Shown here piece by piece: positions 1 through 5,613 of a DNA stretch of 12,658 bases. Under the pieces are notes generated by a model. The model was not told the origin of the DNA and did no database searches. It worked only from the letters and a program-made list of their open reading frames with translations. The DNA is from an uncultured Prochlorococcus sp. (lineage in GTDB: Bacteria > Cyanobacteriota > Cyanobacteriia > PCC-6307 > Cyanobiaceae). The stretch lies in the NCBI GenBank assembly GCA_902573045.1, contig CACGIB010000016.1, positions 1 through 12,658 on the forward strand, written 5' to 3'. The translations under genes were made by a program, and so were the position numbers. The stretch's first letter is position 1. Each line of letters begins with the position of its first letter.

Positions 1-1
1 T

Positions 2-340
2 AAAAATAGTTTTGCAATTGGAGATATTTCGATCATTGACGGGATGGAGGATTTACCCATAACTGCTCAAGTTGCTATGCAAGAAGGTGACCATCTCGCT
101 AAAAATTTAGATCTATTAATTCATGGGAAAGATCCTTTACCTTTTGAATTTCAAGATAATGGCGAAATGATGAGCTTAGGAGTAAATGAAGCTTCAATTT
201 CTGCACTGGGCTTTACTTTATCGGGTAAATTAGCTTTTGAGGCAAGAAGACTTATCTATACTTCCAAATTGCCTGATATTAATGAAAAATTAAAATCTGC
301 ATCGACATGGCTTTTCCAAAAAAAATCTATTTTCAGATAA
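2..340 (+). CDS. ndbB: Type II NADH dehydrogenase (NDH-2), C-terminal part, 5' end outside window
   Basis: The reading frame is open from base 2, so only the last ~112 residues are present. NDH-2 is a single-subunit FAD enzyme that passes electrons from NAD(P)H to quinone at the membrane without pumping protons. Visible family marks are the second FAD-binding motif (FAIGD near the start), the stretch LPITAQVAMQEGDHLAKNL, then PFEF-x-D-x-G-x-M-x-SLG, and a C-terminal region with a membrane-associating hydrophobic/basic character (FTLSGKLAFEARRLIY). An internal ATG at 44 is not the real start, because the FAIGD motif lies upstream of it. In cyanobacteria these enzymes are thought to sense or tune the redox state as well as carry flux. 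It is followed after 75 bp by the ion-transport cluster on the same strand. The ndb family is clear; which paralogue it is cannot be told from the fragment. Confidence 0.85.
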   Translation, partial: KNSFAIGDISIIDGMEDLPITAQVAMQEGDHLAKNLDLLIHGKDPLPFEFQDNGEMMSLGVNEASISALGFTLSGKLAFEARRLIYTSKLPDINEKLKSASTWLFQKKSIFR

Positions 341-415
341 TTTTAAAAAATAATAATTCCAACTAAACTTTTTTGAAATATCGTTTTTGGGTATATTGAG
401 TTAAATAAGTTTGAT

Positions 416-2224
416 ATGAATTTAATTTTATTATTTATTAATAATTTGGATGCGTTTATAACAGTATTGGTCTTACTAATGGCAATAATTTTGTTTATCA
501 AAAATACAATTGCTCCAGAATTGACTGGCTTGTTATGTGTTGGAATATTTATCACAACAGGTGTTCTTACACCTGAAAAAGCTTTGGCAGGATTTGGAAG
601 TCCATCTTTAATTACTCTTATGGGTTTATTTGCAGTTTCATCTGCATTATTCAAAAGTGGTGCATTAGACAGAGTACGAGAATTAATTTCTTCTGAAAGA
701 ATTAGAACTCCTAGAAGATTAATCTCATTAATAGCTTTTTTAATTGCTCCAATATCTGGAATTGTGCCTAATACTCCAGTAGTTGCATCATTATTACCTT
801 TAATTGAAGGTTGGTGTGAAAGGAGAAATATATCACCATCTAAAGTTTTATTACCTCTTTCATTCGCTACTTTATTAGGGGGGACTTTGACATTATTGGG
901 TAGTTCAGTAAATCTTCTGGTAAGTGATATTAGTCAGCAATTAGGTTATGGAACTTTAGAATTATTTAGCTTAACTGCAATTGGTATCCCTGTATGGCTG
1001 ATAGGTACAACATATATGATTTTGGTTTCTGATTTGCTTTTGCCGGATAGAGGAACAAATAAAGATTTTATTAAAAATGGGGATATGAATATTTACTTTA
1101 CTGAAGTTACTATTCCCTCTACATCAGAATTAGTTGGACAATCTGTTAGAAATAGTAGATTACAAAGGCGATTTGACGTTGATGTTTTAGAGTTGCAACG
1201 TAATGGAGAAGTTATTCTTCCTCCTTTGGCTGATAGAAAGATTGAACCCAATGATAGATTAATTATTCGAGTTACAAGAGCAGACTTATTTAGGCTGCAG
1301 CAAGAACATACAATTTTATTAGGAGAGAATAAAAGATCTTTAGGAGTAGCTAATGTTTTCTCAGAAGATGAGGGGACTAAAACTTTTGAAGCTTTGTTGC
1401 CCTCAGGCTCAACCCTAGCTGGTGCAAGTTTGAGAGAATTAAGATTTAGACAGCGTCATAATGCAACCGTTTTAGCATTAAGAAGAGGTCAGCAAACTGT
1501 TCAGGAGAGATTAGGACAAGCTGTTTTAAGGTCTGGTGATGTTTTGTTATTGCAAGCGCCCTTAGATTCAATAAGAGGTCTTCAGTCTAGTAATGATTTG
1601 CTGATTTTAGATCAATTTGAAGATGATTTACCTGTAATGATAAAAAAACCTATTTCGATCGCTATCGCAATAGGAATGTTAGTTTTGCCTTCGATTACTA
1701 ATATTCCATTAGTAGGTTCAGTTCTCTTAGCAGTTATTGCAATGGTTGCTTTTGGATGTTTGAGGGCTGCTGAAATACAAAAATCAATAAGGTTAGACGT
1801 TATTTTATTGCTTGGATCATTATCCTGTTTTAGTGTAGCTATGCAAGTGACAGGATTATCAGATTTAATAGCAATCAATCTCAATTTTGTTCTTAATGGA
1901 ATGCCTCTATATTTTGCACTTGTTGTAATTTTTGTATCTACAGTTTTCCTAACCCAATTTATTAGTAATGCTGCTTCAGTTGCTCTGATATTGCCTGTTG
2001 CTATTGAATTTTCAAATGTTTTAGGTATTTCTCCTAGTGCTTTAATAATGCTCGTACTATTTGGAGCAAGTCAATCTTTCTTAACACCGATGGGTTATCA
2101 AACTAATTTAATGGTCTATGGTCCAGGAAGATATAGATTTTTCGATATTGCAAAATATGGAGCTGGACTAACACTTATAATGTCATTAACAGTGCCAGCA
2201 TTGATAATTTTAAATTTCAGATAA
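416..2224 (+). CDS. SLC13/DASS-type sodium-coupled permease with two internal RCK_C (TrkA_C) domains
   Basis: A 602-residue inner-membrane transporter. The N-terminal half (about 1-210) has several hydrophobic spans and family motifs IVPNTPVVA (about 116-124) and GGTLTLLGSSVNLL (155-168). The C-terminal half (about 405-602) repeats the fold, with FISNAASVALILP and TPMGYQTNLMVYGPG. Between them are two soluble RCK_C-like domains, about 228-297 (VTIPSTSELVGQSV...) and 325-392 (ALLPSGSTLAGASL...), each with the IP/LP...L-G-x-S-L start and the D-x-L-x-L/I end typical of TrkA_C. Relatives in cyanobacteria and green algae (the SAC1/SLT group) are tied to sulfate or other anion transport or sensing; the substrate here is not visible. 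ATG start with no clear Shine-Dalgarno. It ends 5 bp before the KtrB-like gene, so co-transcription is likely, which fits shared Na+ coupling. Family call is firm, substrate open. Confidence 0.85.
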   Translation: MNLILLFINNLDAFITVLVLLMAIILFIKNTIAPELTGLLCVGIFITTGVLTPEKALAGFGSPSLITLMGLFAVSSALFKSGALDRVRELISSERIRTPRRLISLIAFLIAPISGIVPNTPVVASLLPLIEGWCERRNISPSKVLLPLSFATLLGGTLTLLGSSVNLLVSDISQQLGYGTLELFSLTAIGIPVWLIGTTYMILVSDLLLPDRGTNKDFIKNGDMNIYFTEVTIPSTSELVGQSVRNSRLQRRFDVDVLELQRNGEVILPPLADRKIEPNDRLIIRVTRADLFRLQQEHTILLGENKRSLGVANVFSEDEGTKTFEALLPSGSTLAGASLRELRFRQRHNATVLALRRGQQTVQERLGQAVLRSGDVLLLQAPLDSIRGLQSSNDLLILDQFEDDLPVMIKKPISIAIAIGMLVLPSITNIPLVGSVLLAVIAMVAFGCLRAAEIQKSIRLDVILLLGSLSCFSVAMQVTGLSDLIAINLNFVLNGMPLYFALVVIFVSTVFLTQFISNAASVALILPVAIEFSNVLGISPSALIMLVLFGASQSFLTPMGYQTNLMVYGPGRYRFFDIAKYGAGLTLIMSLTVPALIILNFR

Positions 2225-2229
2225 ATTAA

Positions 2230-3633
2230 GTGAAATTCAAAGGTTACTTGTATAAGTTAAAAGATGTTTACAGAAAACTATCTGTACCGCAATTTACTAT
2301 TGTTACCGGATTTTTTATTATTATTTTTGGAACTTTAATTTTGAGTTCCCCTTTATGTTCATCTTCAAAGGTTGGATTGTGGGAAGCATTTTTTACATCG
2401 ACTTCTGCTATAACTGTTACTGGCCTAACCATAATAGATATAGGTGTAGATTTAAATTTCTTTGGTCAAGTGTTCTTGGCTTTTATGCTTTTATCAGGGG
2501 GTCTAGGATTAATGGCCATTACGACATTTTTACAAGGTTTCGTTGTAAAGGGTACAAAGCTTAGAACTAGATTAGACAAAGGAAAAACATTAGATGAATT
2601 TGGAGTTGGAGGAATTGGTCGAACCTTTCGAAGCATTGCTATTACTGCAACTTCTATCATAACTTTCGGGGCAATTATTTTATATTCTTTTGGTTTTGTA
2701 GATATTCAAAATAATTGGGAAAGACTTTGGGTCGCTGTTTTTCATAGTATCTCTGCATATAACAATGCAGGTTTTTCTTTATGGACAAATAGTTTGCAAA
2801 ATTATAGAACCAATTTATTTGTTAATAGTGTGTTTGTGTTTCTCATTGTAATGGGTGGACTAGGGTGGAGGGTCATTGATGATATTTGGAGTAATAAAAA
2901 AAATCTTTCGTATAAAAAATTGAGCCTTCATTCCAGGCTAGTCATAAGGACAACTTTCTCTCTAATATTATTCGGATCATTAGGATTATTTATCACTGAA
3001 TCATTGCTAAATAGTCAATTTTTTAATGATTTAAATTTGTTTGAAAGGTTATTGTCATCAATTTTTGAAACAGTGAGTGCAAGGACTGCAGGCTTTACAA
3101 ATCACCCGATCTCTTTGAACTCAATCTCAGATACAGGCCTTTTGTTATTGATGACATTGATGTTTATTGGAGCAAGTCCTGGAGGTACTGGTGGAGGTAT
3201 AAAAACAACTACGTTTATTGCTTTAATGGCTGCAACTAGATCAACTTTAAGAGGTCAGAAAGATGTGATTATTAGCAATAGATTAATTTCAGATAAGGTT
3301 ATTTTAAAGGCAGTTGGAATCACAGTTGGATCTTTGCTGTTCATTCTTTTAATGGCAATGCTACTAAGTACAACTAATACGTTTGTTAAAAAAGAATCTT
3401 TCACATTCCTAGAAATTCTCTTCACTTGCATATCTGCATTTGCAACAGTTGGTTTCGATATTGGTTTAACTGCAAAATTAAATCATTTTGGTCAATTTAT
3501 TCTTATTGTAGGCATGTTTGTGGGCAGACTTGGTATCCTTTTGCTGTTGAGTGCACTTTGGCAGGCTCTTTATATGAGTAGAATAGATAGGCAAAAGAGA
3601 ATTGGCTATCCTAAGGCTGATCTTTATGTTTAG
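2230..3633 (+). CDS. ktrB: KtrB/TrkH-family K+ (Na+-coupled) uptake channel subunit
   Basis: A 467-residue integral membrane protein of the Trk/Ktr/HKT superfamily, built from four pore-loop repeats. All four selectivity-filter loops are visible: TVTGL (Gly65), YNNAGF (Gly181), ARTAGF (Gly288) and FATVGF (Gly408). Glycine in all four positions is the pattern of K+-selective members. The gate loop GASPGGTGGGIKTTT (about 314-328) in the third repeat is intact. The gene begins with GTG 5 bp after the SLC13 stop; no strong Shine-Dalgarno is seen, so translation may depend on the upstream gene. The next gene is the cytosolic KtrA partner, 18 bp downstream, which completes a Ktr system. In cyanobacteria Ktr supports Na+-dependent K+ uptake during osmotic shift. 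Function is firm; the Na+ dependence is taken from family knowledge. Confidence 0.92.
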   Translation: MKFKGYLYKLKDVYRKLSVPQFTIVTGFFIIIFGTLILSSPLCSSSKVGLWEAFFTSTSAITVTGLTIIDIGVDLNFFGQVFLAFMLLSGGLGLMAITTFLQGFVVKGTKLRTRLDKGKTLDEFGVGGIGRTFRSIAITATSIITFGAIILYSFGFVDIQNNWERLWVAVFHSISAYNNAGFSLWTNSLQNYRTNLFVNSVFVFLIVMGGLGWRVIDDIWSNKKNLSYKKLSLHSRLVIRTTFSLILFGSLGLFITESLLNSQFFNDLNLFERLLSSIFETVSARTAGFTNHPISLNSISDTGLLLLMTLMFIGASPGGTGGGIKTTTFIALMAATRSTLRGQKDVIISNRLISDKVILKAVGITVGSLLFILLMAMLLSTTNTFVKKESFTFLEILFTCISAFATVGFDIGLTAKLNHFGQFILIVGMFVGRLGILLLLSALWQALYMSRIDRQKRIGYPKADLYV

Positions 3634-3651
3634 GATTGACTGAGTTGTATT

Positions 3652-4356
3652 ATGGCTGATTGGTGGCAGTGGTCTCAAAATAAAGAAAAAGAAACTCTCA
3701 CTTTTGCAGTTGTTGGAGTTGGAAGATTTGGAACCGCTGTTTGTAGAGAACTTATTAGTAATGGTGCAGATGTTTTGGCTGCAGATTATTCTGAAAAAGC
3801 TATTGATGATTTGAGACAATTGGAGCCTTCTATAGAAGCAAGAGTTGTAGATTGTACTGATGAAGAGTCAATGAAGGAATCTGGAATACTTGAAATGAAT
3901 ACTGTTGTAGTAGGGATAAGTGAACCTATTGAAGCAAGTATAACTACAACACTTATTGCTAAGGATAGTGAAGGTAGCAAAGTGAAAAGAGTAATAGCAA
4001 GAGCTACAAGTGACTTGCATGAAAAAATGTTGAAAAGGGTAGGTGCAGACAAAGTTGTTTTCCCTTCCAGAATGCAAGGAGAAAGATTAGGTTTAGAACT
4101 AGTTAGACCAAATCTAATTGAAAGATTGGAATTAGATAACCAAACTGGTATAGATGAAATTACTGTTCCAGAAGAATTTATTGGAAGATCTTTAAGAGAT
4201 TTAAATTTAAGGAAAAATTATTTAGTAAATGTTCTTGCAGCAGGTCCTGCTGAAAAGTTAACAGTGAATCCTCCAGCAAAATATATTTTGGAAAGAGGAA
4301 ATATTTTGGTAGTTATGGGAAAAACTGCAGATTTACAGAAGTTGCCTCAAAAATAA
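3652..4356 (+). CDS. ktrA: KtrA-like RCK regulatory subunit (NAD-binding TrkA-N + TrkA-C)
   Basis: A 234-residue cytosolic protein that forms the gating ring of the Ktr K+ channel and responds to bound nucleotide. The Rossmann motif VVGVGRFG sits at about 20-27, followed by an acidic residue ending strand 2 (Asp45 in AADYS) that would bind the ribose of NAD(H) or the nucleotide. The RCK_C domain covers about 167-232 (ITVPEEFIGRSLRDLNL ... GNILVVMGK). The usual KtrA length is about 220 residues, so it is complete. An N-terminal extension of about 14 residues (MADWWQWSQNKEKE) precedes the first strand. It follows ktrB by 18 bp on the same strand, so one operon is very likely. Its 3' end faces the RHH-like gene on the other strand with only 6 bp between stop codons. 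The RCK_C domain is of the same type as the two inside the SLC13 gene product upstream. Confidence 0.92.
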   Translation: MADWWQWSQNKEKETLTFAVVGVGRFGTAVCRELISNGADVLAADYSEKAIDDLRQLEPSIEARVVDCTDEESMKESGILEMNTVVVGISEPIEASITTTLIAKDSEGSKVKRVIARATSDLHEKMLKRVGADKVVFPSRMQGERLGLELVRPNLIERLELDNQTGIDEITVPEEFIGRSLRDLNLRKNYLVNVLAAGPAEKLTVNPPAKYILERGNILVVMGKTADLQKLPQK

Positions 4357-4362
4357 TTATTT

Positions 4363-4665
4363 TTAATCAAATTTTTTATAGTATCGAATCCTTTGAGGAG
4401 CTCTTTTTAATCTTGTGACGCTTTGTTTTTCAAGTTCGTCTCTAAATTTGTCAGTATTTAAATTATTGTCTGAGATAGTTGATTTGCTCTCTTTCTCAAA
4501 GTGTTTTTTTATACCTTCTTGTATTAACACTTTTGCCATATTACTAACTGTCCTAGATTCATTACTGGCTAAGATAGTCAGCTGCTCACATATTAATTCT
4601 GGAAGAACTACTTGAATTCTAGGTGATTTAGGCTTCCCATTGGTTGAGTTTTGACGGGTAGCCAT
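4363..4665 (-). CDS. Small ribbon-helix-helix-like (CopG/Arc type) probable DNA-binding protein
   Basis: A 100-residue protein. Residues about 15-55 have the layout of a ribbon-helix-helix DNA-binding domain: a short strand (PRIQVVLPE), a first helix (LICEQLTILASNES), a turn (RTV), and a second helix (SNMAKVLIQEGIKKHFE). A polar, charged linker follows, then a strongly basic tail (TRLKRAPQRIRYYKK). RHH proteins usually bind palindromic operators as dimers and often repress their own gene. Nested palindromes lie 15 to 41 bp upstream of this start codon, which fits autoregulation. It is divergent from the unknown gene at 4751 and convergent with ktrA. The ATG has no clear Shine-Dalgarno. An antitoxin role is possible by fold, but no toxin gene partners it in the usual tandem arrangement. 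The RHH call is from pattern only; targets are unknown. Confidence 0.65.
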   Translation of the reverse strand: MATRQNSTNGKPKSPRIQVVLPELICEQLTILASNESRTVSNMAKVLIQEGIKKHFEKESKSTISDNNLNTDKFRDELEKQSVTRLKRAPQRIRYYKKFD

Positions 4666-4679
4666 GAGTCAAAGTGGAT

Positions 4680-4706
4680 AACTGTTACTTATAAGTATAC
4701 ACAGTT
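4680..4706. promoter_or_regulatory. Nested palindrome, candidate operator between divergent genes
   Basis: A perfect 12-bp palindrome TACTTATAAGTA (4686-4697) is flanked by an outer inverted pair, AACTGT (4680-4685) and ACAGTT (4701-4706), with a 3-nt asymmetry (TAC, 4698-4700). It lies directly upstream of the RHH-like gene and about 45 bp before the divergent gene at 4751. Both symmetry levels sharing nearly one centre is what dimeric RHH operators often look like. Palindromes arise easily in AT-rich DNA, but the outer arms contain G and C and match exactly. Confidence 0.5.
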
Positions 4707-4732
4707 AGTCAAGGATACTATCTTTGTGTATA
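4696..4732. repeat. Second inverted repeat TATACACA ... TGTGTATA overlapping a possible -10
   Basis: The 8-bp arms TATACACA (4696-4703) and TGTGTATA (4725-4732) are exact inverted copies 21 bp apart. The right arm runs into TATATT (4729-4734), a plausible -10 hexamer for the + strand gene. The left arm overlaps the nested palindrome next to the RHH-like gene. Spacing of about 29 bp centre to centre could place two protein dimers on roughly the same DNA face. A role as paired operator half-sites is inference. Confidence 0.35.
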
Positions 4733-4750
4733 TTATTAGTAAGGAAATAT

Positions 4751-5122
4751 ATGTCCGCATCAATTAATTGTTTTTATTTTCACATGAAAAATTCGAGAAA
4801 AATTGATTCACCTAAAAGGTCGATTATAGATAAAAAGAAAAAAAGGTTAGTTAATACTGATTTTCATGATAATGAAAATAGTGATGTTTTGGTATCTGCG
4901 GTAATTAGCCCATATTTGTTGACTCATCTTCATCATATTCTTCAACAGTCTGAGTATTATGCTCAAAAAGATGGTAGAAAATCTCATGCAGCCAACTTTG
5001 CGAAATTAAGAAAGGTTTTATGTTTAGACGCAAGAAGTATGGCAGATGCATCAGCAAAAGAAATAAAAGAGACTGATAATGATTTATCTATTAATAAATA
5101 TAATGAACAAAATGTAGCTTGA
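4751..5122 (+). CDS. Unknown small protein, 123 residues
   Basis: No family recognised. The start at 4751 is chosen because AAGGA (4741-4745) stands 5 bp before this ATG. The frame stays open upstream to a TTG at 4724, but that lies inside the probable promoter and has no ribosome site. A later ATG at 4784 (MKNSRKID) would be the start if transcription begins near 4741. The protein has a Lys/Arg-rich N-terminus (KNSRKIDSPKRSIIDKKKKR), a central region that looks folded and helical (VSAVISPYLLTHLHHILQQ, then SHAANFAKLRKVLCLDARSMADASAKE), and a polar tail. There is no signal peptide or membrane span. The basic N-terminus suggests nucleic-acid or membrane-surface contact, but this is a guess. 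It is divergent from the RHH-like gene and 34 bp before the Nif11-like gene on the same strand, so the three may be regulated together. Confidence 0.65.
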   Translation: MSASINCFYFHMKNSRKIDSPKRSIIDKKKKRLVNTDFHDNENSDVLVSAVISPYLLTHLHHILQQSEYYAQKDGRKSHAANFAKLRKVLCLDARSMADASAKEIKETDNDLSINKYNEQNVA

Positions 5123-5128
5123 AGTAAT

Positions 5129-5150
5129 AATCTATTAATAAATAGATTTT
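5129..5150 (+). repeat. AT-rich hairpin between the unknown gene and the Nif11-like gene
   Basis: The exact 8-bp arms AATCTATT (5129-5136) and AATAGATT (5141-5148) flank the loop AATA and are followed by T residues and then A residues. It begins 6 bp after the upstream stop codon and ends 8 bp before the next ATG. The stem has only one G-C pair, so it would be a weak terminator; an operator or mRNA processing site is equally possible. Confidence 0.35.
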
Positions 5151-5156
5151 AAAAAC

Positions 5157-5387
5157 ATGTCTAGTAATGCTGAAAAGCTTTATCACTTAATAGCAAACGA
5201 TTCCCAAAAGAAACAAAGTTTATTTATGACAGCCCTTACTAATCCCAAAAAAGCCTTAGATAAAATATGCGATATTGGTAATGAGTTAAATATTTCTGTC
5301 ACTAAAGAAGAGGTTATTGAATATTTAAGTACTATTGATGACGAGGCAACTAAAATGTGGTTAGTTAAGGCTCGAGGAGGTCTTTAG
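5157..5387 (+). CDS. Nif11-like small protein ending in Gly-Gly-Leu
   Basis: A 76-residue soluble, helical protein. The layout resembles Nif11 domains: an N-terminal helix (AEKLYHLIANDSQKKQSLFMTAL), a middle segment (PKKALDKICDIGNELNISVTKEEVIEYL), and an end with a Gly-Gly pair (WLVKARGGL). Nif11-type sequences serve in many cyanobacteria as leader peptides for modified peptides, with cleavage after Gly-Gly; others are stand-alone proteins of unknown role. Here only a Leu follows the Gly-Gly, so no core peptide is encoded, and no lanthionine synthetase, cyclodehydratase or peptidase-containing exporter is in the window. A stand-alone role is therefore more likely than a natural-product precursor. 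The ATG lacks a strong Shine-Dalgarno. Its last 23 bp overlap, in antisense, the 58-residue membrane-protein gene. Family assignment is moderate. Confidence 0.6.
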   Translation: MSSNAEKLYHLIANDSQKKQSLFMTALTNPKKALDKICDIGNELNISVTKEEVIEYLSTIDDEATKMWLVKARGGL

Positions 5388-5541
5388 GAAATGGTTTAGA
5401 ATTAATATTTTCTTGATTCATCAAAGGTTTTATTCTTTTATTGTAGCCACCTCCCCCAGCTAAAGTCCAAAAAAACCAGTAACTTGGAATTGCAAGAGCT
5501 GCAGCTATGAAAATTACTACAATTTGTTCTAATCTTTTCAT
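5365..5541 (-). CDS. Single-span membrane mini-protein, 58 residues
   Basis: An ATG at 5541 opens a 58-codon frame ending at TAA 5365. The product starts MKRLEQ, continues with a hydrophobic helix IVVIFIAAALAIPSYWFFWTLAG (about 7-29), then a glycine run GGGGYNKR and a polar tail ending in PKDLLEP. This is a typical small N-in or N-out single-pass protein; the positive residues MKR before the span and NKRIK after it leave topology open. It fills what would otherwise be a 226-bp gap between the Nif11-like gene and the ABC-F gene, which supports it as real. Its last codons lie antisense to the end of the Nif11-like gene (23 bp shared). It diverges from the ABC-F gene. No named family is recognised. 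Aromatic and glycine-rich content near the span resembles small subunits of photosynthetic membrane complexes, but that is only a resemblance. Confidence 0.6.
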   Translation of the reverse strand: MKRLEQIVVIFIAAALAIPSYWFFWTLAGGGGYNKRIKPLMNQENINSKPFPKDLLEP

Positions 5542-5613
5542 AATTCAATTTTATTCCACAAAATATTTTTTAGTAAATAAGCCTCAGATTTTGTAAATTC
5601 TATTCTTAAAAAA

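Noticed and set aside
343..4077. Several 60-113-codon frames opposite or inside the SLC13, ktrB and ktrA genes (343-654 -, 1612-1884 -, 2355-2564 +, 2466-2660 -, 3478-3819 -, 3786-4052 -, 3868-4077 -)
   Set aside because: They lie within clear transporter genes in other frames; their products show no family motif and look like mirror translations of membrane-protein codons.
4415..4615. 66-codon + strand frame opposite the RHH-like gene
   Set aside because: Ser/Leu-rich product typical of an antisense shadow; the - strand frame has the recognisable RHH layout.
4724..4750. Upstream extension of the unknown gene to TTG 4724
   Set aside because: No ribosome site; it overlaps the probable -10 and an inverted-repeat arm, whereas ATG 4751 has AAGGA at the right distance.
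4363..5122. Toxin-antitoxin pair made of the RHH-like protein and its divergent neighbour
   Set aside because: Known RHH antitoxin systems are usually tandem and overlapping; the neighbour shows no RelE, ParE, MazF or PIN motif. Kept only as a regulator/target idea.
5157..5387. Reading the Nif11-like gene as a lanthipeptide (prochlorosin) precursor
   Set aside because: No core peptide with Cys/Ser/Thr follows the Gly-Gly pair, and no LanM or peptidase-transporter gene is in the window.
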